64,000 nucleotides of DNA. Source: Prochlorococcus marinus str. MIT 9107. Its GTDB lineage: Bacteria > Cyanobacteriota > Cyanobacteriia > PCC-6307 > Cyanobiaceae. The stretch covers positions 1 through 64,000 of the forward strand of contig NZ_JNAI01000003.1 in assembly GCF_000759855.1 (NCBI RefSeq), written 5' to 3'. The translations under genes were made by a program, and so were the position numbers. Position 1 is the stretch's first letter; each line of letters opens with the position of its first letter. Below the pieces are notes generated by a model. The model worked only from the letters and a program-made list of their open reading frames with translations. It did no database searches and was not told the origin of the DNA. Shown here piece after piece: positions 1-6,592 of this stretch.

Positions 1-307
1 TTTTGCCATCCTCTTTTGGTTCAATGTTTCCCTCTTCTGTAACTTTCTCCTCTTCCTTCCCCTCTTCTGTAACTTGCTCCTCTTCCTTCCCCTCTTCTGT
101 AACTTGCTCCTCTTCCTTCCCCTCTTCTGTAACTTGCTCCTCTTCCTTCCCCTCTTCTGTAACTTGCTCCTCTTCCTTCCCCTCTTCTGTAACTTTTCTC
201 TCTTCCTTTATTTTTAATTCACTTCCTTTTCTTCCAAAATCATCTTTACCTGCAATAAAGAAAATAAGTGCGCTAATAAAGAAAAGTGCAAAAAGCAAAA
301 TTTCCAT
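1..307 (-). CDS. Membrane-anchored acidic repeat protein, C-terminus cut by window edge
   Basis: On the minus strand an ATG at 307 opens a frame that stays open to base 1, so the 3' end is missing. The first 20 residues form one hydrophobic helix (MEILLFALFFISALIFFIAG), then a short basic stretch, then a 10-residue acidic unit KEEEQVTEEG repeated about six times, then NIEPKEDGK. The plus-strand Ser/Phe-rich frame over the same bases is a shadow of the repeat. An N-terminal anchor with a Glu-rich tail suggests a membrane-tethered cytoplasmic or lumenal acidic tail; no family is recognised and no function is proposed. Confidence 0.7.
   Translation of the reverse strand, partial: MEILLFALFFISALIFFIAGKDDFGRKGSELKIKEERKVTEEGKEEEQVTEEGKEEEQVTEEGKEEEQVTEEGKEEEQVTEEGKEEEKVTEEGNIEPKEDGK
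31..210. repeat. Six tandem copies of a 30-bp unit, four of them identical
   Basis: The unit begins cctcttctgtaacttgctcc and has a period of exactly 30 bp. The four copies at 61-180 are identical; the outer copies at 31-60 and 181-210 carry substitutions. There are no variable spacers, so this is not CRISPR. The period is a multiple of three and lies inside the minus-strand acidic repeat gene, so copy-number change keeps that frame. Confidence 0.95.
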
Positions 308-660
308 TTACTAATACCATTGAATTAAATACAAACTAGTTTAAAAATCTAATTTTAATCAACATCAAATAATACAAATCATAGTAAATTTAGTTAAATC
401 AAAGTATTAATATAAACTTCTTTAATATCAATCAATTTAAATATTTAAAAACCAAAGAGTGTTATAAATTTTACTTTGATAAATATTTTTAAAATATAAT
501 TTTTGTGATTATTAAGTTTAATATTTACCTATTTTATTACATCTAGATCATTTATTCTTTATATTTAGGGATGATTTTCCCCTCCTCTATTTATAAATTT
601 TGCTCTTGAATAATTCGTTGAAGATCATTACTGTTACTTCAGTAATTAAATTTATATAAC
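308..660. other. AT-rich spacer, no gene seen
   Basis: About 350 bases of very AT-rich sequence between the divergent acidic-repeat gene and the PsbN-like gene. It presumably carries both promoters. No RNA structure, repeat or convincing reading frame was found; the minus-strand frame overlapping 587-790 is antisense to the PsbN-like gene and is discounted. Confidence 0.5.
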
Positions 661-876
661 ATGATAGAGACAATCCAAGATCCAACATTATTTTTACTTT
701 TCGGTAGTGTTGGACTTTTACTTTTTGATTCAATAGGTTATGGAATTTATACAACAGTTGGACCATCCTCCCATAAGTTAAGGGACACAATTAAAGATCA
801 TGCAAGAATGCATGAATTAGGGTTTGCCCAAGATCACAATGGTCAAAACGAAAATGAAGCAGAACATATTCATTGA
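661..876 (+). CDS. PsbN-like small thylakoid membrane protein
   Basis: 71 residues with one membrane helix (about residues 9-24) followed by GYGIYTTVGPSSHKLRD at 26-42, which matches the PsbN signature (GFGIYTxFGPPSxxLRD-like). PsbN is a one-helix stroma-exposed protein needed for photosystem II assembly. This copy is longer than the usual 43-46 residues: it has a C-terminal tail of about 25 residues rich in His, Asp, Glu and Asn. It may be the genome's psbN or a divergent paralog; the tail makes a paralog more likely. The next tiny gene follows after 5 bases. Confidence 0.65.
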   Translation: MIETIQDPTLFLLFGSVGLLLFDSIGYGIYTTVGPSSHKLRDTIKDHARMHELGFAQDHNGQNENEAEHIH

Positions 877-881
877 AATAT

Positions 882-1019
882 ATGTATTTATATTTCTTTG
901 ATTCGGAATTAACGACGCAATTCTTCTTTATTTCAATTCTCTCAGGAGCATTGTTATCATTCTTTATTTTTCTTCTATTTTGGTTGCCTAATCAAAATGC
1001 CATGTTTACAAAACAGTAG
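882..1019 (+). CDS. 45-residue single-helix membrane peptide
   Basis: ATG at 882 to TAG at 1017-1019, just after the PsbN-like gene and probably co-transcribed. Residues 13-36 are strongly hydrophobic (FFFISILSGALLSFFIFLLF) and end in a Trp-Leu-Pro boundary; the tail is short and polar. This layout is typical of tiny photosystem or cytochrome complex subunits, but no specific subunit is recognised. The gene could be chance, but its frame, position and helix argue for a real product. Confidence 0.5.
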   Translation: MYLYFFDSELTTQFFFISILSGALLSFFIFLLFWLPNQNAMFTKQ

Positions 1020-1180
1020 CTTTGCTTTTAGGGATTTTAAAAATTTAACTATTTAATTTTAAATAAACCGTTTGAAACCTTAAAAGTTGCTACATTTCTG
1101 TAACATTGAATCATTCTATACATTCATTCCCCGATTATTGTTTACAATTAGTAATATTTTATTAATATATCTTTACTTAA

Positions 1181-1297
1181 ATGAACACAAATAAGGACAT
1201 CCTCGATCGAGCCATAGGGAGACCAGCAATGATGGCTTTCATGCTCTTAGTGGGAACATATGTAACAACAGGTCAACTTATTCCAGGTATTTTTTAA
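1181..1297 (+). CDS. hli: High-light-inducible protein, short form (38 aa)
   Basis: One-helix chlorophyll a/b-binding-like protein. The C-terminal signature GTYVTTGQLIPGIF is diagnostic of Prochlorococcus hli proteins. The usual N-terminal ExxNGRxAM chlorophyll-binding block is altered here to DRAIGRPAMMAF. HLIPs bind chlorophyll and carotenoid in thylakoids and protect photosystems under excess light. The stop overlaps the start of the next hli gene by one base (TAATG), so the two are probably translationally coupled. A TTGTTTACAATTA element lies about 40 bases upstream. Confidence 0.85.
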   Translation: MNTNKDILDRAIGRPAMMAFMLLVGTYVTTGQLIPGIF

Positions 1298-1434
1298 TGG
1301 AAAATCAAAAAATAAACATTGATCCTCAAAAGACAAAAGCAGAGAAATTAAATGGTAGGTTTGCCATCATTGGTCTAGTTGCTCTTGTTGGAGCGTACAT
1401 AACAACCGGACAAATAGTTCCTGGGGTTATTTAA
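1297..1434 (+). CDS. hli: High-light-inducible protein (45 aa)
   Basis: Second gene of a TAATG-overlapped hli pair. It contains the full signature AEKLNGRFAIIGLVALVGAY followed by ITTGQIVPGVI. Glu and Asn/Arg of the ExxNGR block are the expected chlorophyll ligands. It closely resembles the 46-residue HLIP at 10523-10663 (about 30 identical positions in the aligned region), so the pair has been duplicated within the window. An intrinsic terminator follows directly. Confidence 0.9.
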   Translation: MENQKINIDPQKTKAEKLNGRFAIIGLVALVGAYITTGQIVPGVI

Positions 1435-1460
1435 AGGCTTATTTTTTTCTAACTTTCTAG

Positions 1461-1491
1461 GTCAGCTTTTTAAAAAAGTTGACTTTTTTTT
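1461..1491 (+). terminator. Rho-independent terminator of the hli pair
   Basis: An inverted repeat GTCAGCTTTTT / AAAAAAGTTGAC (one G-T pair) at 1461-1483 is followed by a run of T to 1491, 27 bases after the hli stop codon. Confidence 0.8.
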
Positions 1492-1533
1492 ATTAAAAAT
1501 AATTTTTTTTAAGTCTTTATTTGAACAGAACTT

Positions 1534-2400
1534 TTAATCTGAGATGTTTGATGATTTGATGATTTCCCATGCTTCTGATGCAGAATCTGCATATTCAAAA
1601 AGATTTAAGTGGTCATCTTCAATTAATCCAAGATCAGCTAGATATTCGAAATTAATTATCTTATTCCAATAATCTCTACCAAAAAGTATGATTGGGATTT
1701 TAGTTTTCATGCCTGTTTGACAAAGTGTTAATAGTTCAAATAATTCATCAAGTGTTCCAAATCCTCCAGGAAAAAATACAGCAGCCACTGATCGCATAAC
1801 AAAATGGATCTTTCTTAATGCAAAATAATTAAATTTAAAGCAAAGTCCGGGAGTTATAAAAGCATTTGGGATTTGTTCATTAGGGAGACTGATATTTAAA
1901 CCTATAGACTTACAATTAGCTTCAAATGCTCCTCTATTAGCAGCTTCCATAATTCCTGGCCCCCCACCTGTCACAATCACATGAGAATTACAGTTTTTAT
2001 CTTGATTACTAATTGAAGCAAGTTTTGAAAACTCTCTTGCGGATTGATAGTAGTGACTCATTAGAAGCAAATTTTCTAATCTATTTAAATTTCGTTTTAG
2101 AAGTATCGATTTAGGACTTTTTTTTATTAACTCTTCTATATTTTTAATTCTCTTTTTTGTATTTGTTTCTTCTCTAATGCTTGCGCCTCCAAAAATAATT
2201 ATGGTTGAAAGAATTTTATTTTCTTCAAGGATTAAATCTGGTTTAGTAATTTCAAGAAGCATTCTGACTCCTCGCATCTCATTTCGACTAAGTAAATCAA
2301 TATCTTCATGAGCCAATTTATAAGTATCAGAATTAATAATTAAATTCAGGTTTTTTAAATGATTTGTTTTAGGCGACATCTGCTTTTTTGTTTTTTTCAT
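1534..2400 (-). CDS. LOG family protein (cytokinin riboside 5'-monophosphate phosphoribohydrolase type)
   Basis: 288 residues from the ATG at 2400. It has the two LOG signatures: GGGPGIMEAANRG near residue 145-157 and PGGFGTLDE near 211-219, the nucleotide-binding and catalytic motif. LOG proteins hydrolyse nucleoside 5'-monophosphates to base and ribose 5-phosphate; many were first mislabelled lysine decarboxylases. An N-terminal extension of about 60 residues precedes the core. A frame extending to 2409 would start at TTG inside the upstream gene; the ATG one base after that gene's stop is preferred and implies coupling. Confidence 0.85.
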   Translation of the reverse strand: MKKTKKQMSPKTNHLKNLNLIINSDTYKLAHEDIDLLSRNEMRGVRMLLEITKPDLILEENKILSTIIIFGGASIREETNTKKRIKNIEELIKKSPKSILLKRNLNRLENLLLMSHYYQSAREFSKLASISNQDKNCNSHVIVTGGGPGIMEAANRGAFEANCKSIGLNISLPNEQIPNAFITPGLCFKFNYFALRKIHFVMRSVAAVFFPGGFGTLDELFELLTLCQTGMKTKIPIILFGRDYWNKIINFEYLADLGLIEDDHLNLFEYADSASEAWEIIKSSNISD

Positions 2401-2401
2401 T

Positions 2402-2920
2402 TCAAGCAAGAGTTTTAACTTTTCTTTCTAGAGGATTAAAACAGACTCTTTTAATTTTGTTATTTTCGTAAATCCAATAAACAGGTGGACTTTTTCTTGC
2501 CTTAACTAAATTAATTTTGTCTAATTTTTGAGGGATAAATTCTTTAGCAGGATCAAAAAATTTATCTCTTTTGGGTTGGTTTAAAACAATACTACCTTCT
2601 TTACCTGAGATTGATCTATGATAAGTTCCTATAGGAATTTCTAATGCTCCCATAGCTCTATTTAAATAAATCACATGATGAGGTTCATCCCAGGAAGGAT
2701 TTATTAAAACAAATTTCCTTTCTCCGGTGATAACTAAATTGTGATCAATTTGATGATTGTGAACGTAATATTGCTCTTCATTAAATTTAACTGGTGGAGA
2801 TATAGCTTCTCCAGAATGAATCACAACATCAGAACCATTAGAGATATCTAAGCCTGCATCGAAAAATGTGACCTTTGGAGTCTCTCTAAAAACATTTATT
2901 GGGAAGAATCTTAATTTCAT
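2402..2920 (-). CDS. Conserved hypothetical, cupin-like sugar-epimerase fold suggested
   Basis: 172 residues with a good ribosome binding site (GGGAG) before the ATG. The central part (about residues 50-115) alternates short strands and turns and contains HNHQIDHNLVITGERKFVLI and GTYHRSISG, a His-rich pattern reminiscent of cupins and dTDP-sugar 3,5-epimerases. That likeness is a weak inference; no catalytic set is certain. It is co-directional with, and one base upstream of, the LOG gene, so the two form an operon. Confidence 0.6.
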   Translation of the reverse strand: MKLRFFPINVFRETPKVTFFDAGLDISNGSDVVIHSGEAISPPVKFNEEQYYVHNHQIDHNLVITGERKFVLINPSWDEPHHVIYLNRAMGALEIPIGTYHRSISGKEGSIVLNQPKRDKFFDPAKEFIPQKLDKINLVKARKSPPVYWIYENNKIKRVCFNPLERKVKTLA

Positions 2921-2998
2921 AGTGCTAACTCCCTTTTAGAAAATTTACAAATACGATTAAAAAATTATTTACTTTTAAAAATCACTATTAAATTATTT

Positions 2999-3145
2999 TT
3001 AATTGCAACAAACCAAGCAATCTTCTTTATTTTTATAATCTATACATTCTTTATTTAAAGTTGCTTCTAGAAAATCCACTTTCTTAACATAATCAATATC
3101 TTTTAATTCTTTGTTTGGAACAGTGAATTGTGTTTGTAGTTTCAT
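2999..3145 (-). CDS. 48-residue protein with Cys-rich tail
   Basis: Starts at an ATG preceded by AGGAGA at good spacing. The C-terminus reads KEC-x8-C-x2-CC-N, a pattern shared with the product at 3348-3500 (KEC-x8-C-x3-C-D), so the two are probably paralogs. The N-terminal half is polar and charged with no membrane helix. The tail could bind a metal or form disulfides. It lies 15 bases after a 33-residue membrane peptide gene and is probably co-transcribed with it. Confidence 0.6.
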   Translation of the reverse strand: MKLQTQFTVPNKELKDIDYVKKVDFLEATLNKECIDYKNKEDCLVCCN

Positions 3146-3160
3146 TTTCTGTTCTCCTAA

Positions 3161-3262
3161 TTAATACTGTTTTTTGAATCCATTCCAAGTTTGAGAAAAC
3201 CTTAATCCCATATAAGAAATTAAAATTGTCCAAAATAAAATCTCTATACCTAAATTAGTCAT
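3161..3262 (-). CDS. 33-residue single-helix membrane peptide (paralog of 10208-10309)
   Basis: An ATG with a strong AGGAGG site upstream encodes MTNLGIEILFWTILISYMGL... ending QY. It aligns end to end without gaps to the peptide at 10208-10309 (MVNLGLEIVFWLILLIYIGA...), sharing NLG, E, FW, ILI/LLI and the final KQY/QQY. Two gap-free copies in one window show a real small membrane protein family. Function unknown. Confidence 0.7.
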   Translation of the reverse strand: MTNLGIEILFWTILISYMGLRFSQTWNGFKKQY

Positions 3263-3347
3263 TTGCCTAGCCTCCTTTCTATCTGATTAATCTTTAGTAT
3301 GTTTATTATGTAAAAATCAAGCGTAAGAATACCTAAAAGTTAAAGTG

Positions 3348-3500
3348 TTAATCACAAAAAATTTTGCAATGGTTGTTACTTGGATGCTCTGCACATTCTT
3401 TATGCCAATAAGCTCCAATTTCTTTTGGTTCAATATCATATGTAAGGTCTTTTTTATCCAAATTAATTTCTTGGATAGTAAATTTGTCTTTTAGTGCCAT
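3348..3500 (-). CDS. 50-residue protein with Cys-rich tail (paralog of 2999-3145)
   Basis: Uses ATG at 3500; the frame stays open to a TTG at 3605 (85 residues), but the shorter form matches the length and layout of the paralog at 2999-3145. The tail KECAEHPSNNHCKIFCD repeats the KEC-x8-C-x3-C-[DN]-stop arrangement. The N-terminal half is soluble and charged. The conserved cysteines suggest metal binding or disulfide formation. No family name is known to me. Confidence 0.6.
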   Translation of the reverse strand: MALKDKFTIQEINLDKKDLTYDIEPKEIGAYWHKECAEHPSNNHCKIFCD

Positions 3501-3737
3501 AAGACTTAACTCTTCACTACATCTATTTTCTAATTCATTTGAATAGTTAATTTCAAGTTTTATGTGTGCGGTTAGAGGAACAAAATTGTACGGATTAAGG
3601 ATCAAAAAAACCTCAAATTAAAAATAATTACAAGGAAGATATTTTAAAAAATATTGATTTCAACTTTAAAAAAATTCGGATAAGTTTCCATATAAATTCT
3701 GTTCCTTTATATCTTGTCTGAGATCAGCCATTATTAT

Positions 3738-3863
3738 TCATCCATCTAATCTATCTGCATATTCTCTTAAAACCTCAGCCATCTTTTGAGGTGGAATTTC
3801 TTGTTGATATTCTCTGCATAAATCAAAAAATTTATCCAAGAAATCTTTCATTAAAGAGGACAT
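3738..3863 (-). CDS. 41-residue amphipathic small protein
   Basis: Last gene of a four-gene chain on the minus strand, 5 bases after the previous stop. The product is charged and helical (FLDKFFDLCREYQQEI, then PPQKMAEVLREYADRLDG). It has no membrane helix, unlike the three genes before it, so it may be the soluble partner of the set. Not assigned to a named family. Confidence 0.6.
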   Translation of the reverse strand: MSSLMKDFLDKFFDLCREYQQEIPPQKMAEVLREYADRLDG

Positions 3864-3868
3864 GAAAA

Positions 3869-3964
3869 TTAGCGTTTCATTTTAAAAGTAAAGTATGCAA
3901 ACCCACCAAGAAATAAAAGACTCAGAACCTCATAAGTAATTGCTATTTCGTACATGTGAGTCAT
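3869..3964 (-). CDS. 31-residue membrane peptide
   Basis: Third gene of the tiny-gene chain; its ATG overlaps the previous stop (ATGA at 3961-3964). The peptide has one helix (VLSLLFLGGFAYFTF) and a basic end KMKR, fitting the positive-inside rule with a cytoplasmic C-terminus. Function unknown. Confidence 0.6.
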   Translation of the reverse strand: MTHMYEIAITYEVLSLLFLGGFAYFTFKMKR

Positions 3965-4101
3965 TTATTTATAAAGACATAAGCAGAATATAAATAAACT
4001 AAGAAAACTCCAATAGCAATCGAAGTTCCATAAATAAGAAAGTTCCAAATTTTATATAATTTAGGTTTTTTAAATTCTTTTTCTTCTTCTTTAGTAATCA
4101 T
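3961..4101 (-). CDS. 46-residue membrane peptide
   Basis: Second gene of the chain. A charged N-terminus (MITKEEEKEFKKPK) precedes one helix at about residues 19-40. It overlaps both neighbours by ATGA, at 4098-4101 and 3961-3964, which implies translational coupling along the set. Confidence 0.6.
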   Translation of the reverse strand: MITKEEEKEFKKPKLYKIWNFLIYGTSIAIGVFLVYLYSAYVFINK

Positions 4102-4214
4102 TTATTTCGTTTTTCTTTTCTGGCAGCATTACCTTTTGCTCTTAATACCAAAGTTATTGTAAGGGCAGCACTTAATATCACAGCATCAATTAATAGGTGT
4201 GGGGAGATATTCAT
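4098..4214 (-). CDS. 38-residue membrane peptide, first of a coupled chain
   Basis: One helix (LLIDAVILSAALTITLVL) followed by a strongly basic tail (RAKGNAARKEKRNK). It overlaps the next gene by ATGA. Immediately upstream, 4214-4243 encodes a nine-residue frame (MTLLISLMS) whose stop overlaps this ATG as TAATG, which could act as a coupled leader peptide. Confidence 0.6.
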   Translation of the reverse strand: MNISPHLLIDAVILSAALTITLVLRAKGNAARKEKRNK

Positions 4215-4389
4215 TAGCTCATAAGAGAAATAAGAAGAGTCATTATCTTTTCAGTAATAAATCTTTTATCCATTAAAAAAAGGTATTTTATTTATCTAAT
4301 TTTAGTTGTAATATCCTATCGTTTCAAGTTTTAAATGCAATAATTTTAAAAATAATTCGTTAAAATAATTTTATATTATTAAATTGTTA

Positions 4390-4521
4390 ATGCAAACTAC
4401 AGATAAGCCTTTTAAAAAATTATTACCCGCTGGGGAAAAGATCAAAAAATATTTGCCTTTTTTTATTGGATTTAAATTGTTTAAATTTACTGGTTTTCTT
4501 ACTTACATTATAAATCACTAA
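4390..4521 (+). CDS. Possible 43-residue peptide
   Basis: An ATG to TAA frame with a basic, proline-containing N-terminal half and a hydrophobic C-terminal half. No clear ribosome binding site and no relative seen in the window. It stands alone in an otherwise empty stretch. Listed as possible only. Confidence 0.3.
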   Translation: MQTTDKPFKKLLPAGEKIKKYLPFFIGFKLFKFTGFLTYIINH

Positions 4522-4875
4522 ATGATATTAACTGCATAAAAAATTGTATTTGATTTTCTCGCAGCAAATTTTTCTAGTTTTCAATTTTGATTTTAGATTT
4601 GATTTATTGAAAGATAAAAAATAGAATTTGATAAAGATCCAGTTTATAAAGAACAATGAACAGAAATATTCAATCATATTTCTAATAGAGAAATAAAGGC
4701 ATTAATTTGAAATAAATTTAAATTGCTAATTGCTTGAATTAGGAGAAAATATAAATAAAAATGATATATTTAAATTCTGAATAGCTTCTGCTTGCTCTTA
4801 TTTTTGATAATTTGCAAACTAACTGAAAATTTTTTTATAAATAAAAAATTATTTAGATTTATTTAATAAGGCTAT
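4522..4875. other. AT-rich spacer, no gene seen
   Basis: About 350 bases with stops in all frames and no convincing start, repeat or hairpin. Weakly coding-like fragments suggest at most a decayed remnant. Confidence 0.4.
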
Positions 4876-5256
4876 TTATATTGGTTCTCTCAATGCAGTA
4901 ATAACTAATCCACCTATCAATCCTAGATTCATAAGTACCGCTCTTTGATGGAAAGGGAATACATGAAAAATTATTGTAGTTGGGATGAGAAAAAGTAATA
5001 AAAATACTGAACCAATCTTTTGATTTTCTCCAAAGATAAAAAATCCAGAACCCAAGATAAGACATATAATTGCTCCCACTAGGAGTACAGATGATAATGG
5101 TTCAGAAATTCCTTTTGATGAAATATAGTCAACTGTTCTTTCAAAATCATTTATTTTGCCGTGGATTGCTGAGATAAATATAGCCGAGATGGCTAATCTT
5201 GAAAAAAAATCTAAAAGAGATTTGATACGTTTATTTTTGAAACTTAAATTTCTCAT
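4876..5256 (-). CDS. DoxX family membrane protein
   Basis: 126 residues with four predicted helices. The N-terminal RLAISAIFISAIHGKINDF corresponds to the DoxX pattern R-x-x-x-(G/A)-x-x-F-x-x-(A/G)-x-x-K. Related proteins sit in the inner membrane and are linked loosely to redox or thiosulfate functions, but none is established here. A second DoxX protein with a fuller signature is at 31701-32252. Confidence 0.75.
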   Translation of the reverse strand: MRNLSFKNKRIKSLLDFFSRLAISAIFISAIHGKINDFERTVDYISSKGISEPLSSVLLVGAIICLILGSGFFIFGENQKIGSVFLLLFLIPTTIIFHVFPFHQRAVLMNLGLIGGLVITALREPI

Positions 5257-5450
5257 AGTTTTATTATATTAAAAATATTATTTGTTAAACAAATACTTTG
5301 TTATTTATATAAATCTTTAGAAGATTCTCTAATAAGTTTTCTATATTAAAAAAAGTCTCCTAATTAATTTAAATCTTTTAAATATAATTTAGAGTATTTT
5401 TTATTTGTCTTTTTGTTTTCATGTAATAATGAATATAAGTTAAATTAAAA

Positions 5451-5927
5451 ATGTTTAATAAACTACTTTTATCTTTATTTTTACTTTTTAGTTCCTTTAT
5501 AACTATTTATCCTTCAAAAAAAGAAAATACTAATTTATTAGATTATTGTTATTCTCTAGAAAAAATAATTTCTAGAAATTCAGTAGAAAAAAATCAAAAA
5601 TTATCAAATAAATTTAAGCCTTTTGCAAAAGATATTACTGCATTTGGTTCTAATAAAACTAAAGGATCTTTGGCTAATAAGATAATTGATCAATATAAAA
5701 ATTCGAAAAAATTGTTTGTTATAACTCTAGTTCCTAATAAACTTTATTGTTTCGCTGGGTATTGGATTGAGGAGGTCAATCCAGGAATATTTAAAGCAAT
5801 TTTCTATGAGAAAAGCAAAGAAAGAATAAATGAATATAAAAATATAAAAAAAGAAGTCGATGAATTTATTAAGGATATTAATACAAAATATAATTCTATA
5901 AACATAGAAATTAATAATCTTTTTTAA
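5451..5927 (+). CDS. Hypothetical exported protein
   Basis: 158 residues. Residues 1-21 form a signal-peptide-like segment (basic Lys, hydrophobic core LLLSLFLLFSSFITI). The rest is lysine-rich and soluble with two cysteines, in DYCYSLEKI and LYCFAGYW. The middle (FVITLVPNKLYCFAGYWIEEV) looks like a compact beta domain. No family recognised. It stands alone with AT-rich spacers on both sides, as accessory genes often do. Confidence 0.6.
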   Translation: MFNKLLLSLFLLFSSFITIYPSKKENTNLLDYCYSLEKIISRNSVEKNQKLSNKFKPFAKDITAFGSNKTKGSLANKIIDQYKNSKKLFVITLVPNKLYCFAGYWIEEVNPGIFKAIFYEKSKERINEYKNIKKEVDEFIKDINTKYNSINIEINNLF

Positions 5928-6324
5928 TAAATTAAAATGCTTTTTTGAGGCTGAAATTTTTTTTTATATTTGATTAACTTTTTCTAGATGTCGAAATAAA
6001 AATTTTTCAAAAGCTAAAAATAAACATAAAGCAAATAATTGATAAAGAATAAATAAATTTTTATTGATTCTAAATTTTAGTTTGCCTTGTATAAGATTTC
6101 AAATAAGCTAAATTTTATATGTTTATAAATTATATTTTTTAATTTTTTTCTGATTTAAACTTTCTATAATTCTGACTATATTATTAATTTATTAAACATA
6201 TTTTTAAAATTTAATTTAAGTAAAAAAATTAGTGAGCGATTATACAAGTAAATTAGAACTTTAAAAAGAAACTCACAGATATTATTTGATAGACTTTATT
6301 ATTAATTAAACGTAATTGCATGTT
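5928..6324. other. AT-rich spacer, no gene seen
   Basis: Nearly 400 bases of extremely AT-rich sequence with no open frame worth reporting and no clear hairpin. Confidence 0.5.
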
Positions 6325-6468
6325 ATGAACATTTACCTTTTCTAGATTCTATTTTTAGCACTATGGGCAATAGTCCCATTAATTATTATTAAAGGGAAAA
6401 AAGACCAATCACCCAAAGTTCAGACTTCTCCTGAAGTTAAATCAAAGAAAAAAGGATGGTTTAATTAA
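6325..6468 (+). pseudogene. Small membrane peptide gene interrupted by an in-frame TAG
   Basis: ATG at 6325 reads MNIYLF, meets TAG at 6343-6345, then continues in the same frame as ILFLALWAIVPLIIIKGKKD and a Lys/Pro/Ser tail to TAA at 6466-6468. The helix plus basic tail after the stop looks like a genuine small membrane protein. No other ATG lies in the frame. A nonsense mutation, a sequencing error, or a rare start at ATT 6346 could explain it. Confidence 0.5.
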
Positions 6469-6592
6469 AGAACTATTTGAATTTAATTTAAACTTTTTAA
6501 GATTTAATCTGAAATTTTAATTATCATCAAAAACGTTTACTTAGTTAATTGACAGTTATAAAATTATTATTAAAGATTTAATTTTAATTTAA

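Noticed and set aside
31-210. Possible CRISPR array
   Set aside because: The 30-bp units are directly adjacent with no spacers and lie in an open coding frame; no cas gene is present.
3-314. Plus-strand 103-codon Ser/Phe-rich frame over the tandem repeat
   Set aside because: It is the mirror of the minus-strand acidic repeat gene, which has the better start, a membrane anchor and typical charge composition.
587-790. Minus-strand 67-codon frame
   Set aside because: Antisense to the PsbN-like gene, no recognisable product.
1534-2409. Lysine decarboxylase
   Set aside because: The PGGxGTxxE signature belongs to LOG phosphoribohydrolases; the old decarboxylase name is a known misannotation.
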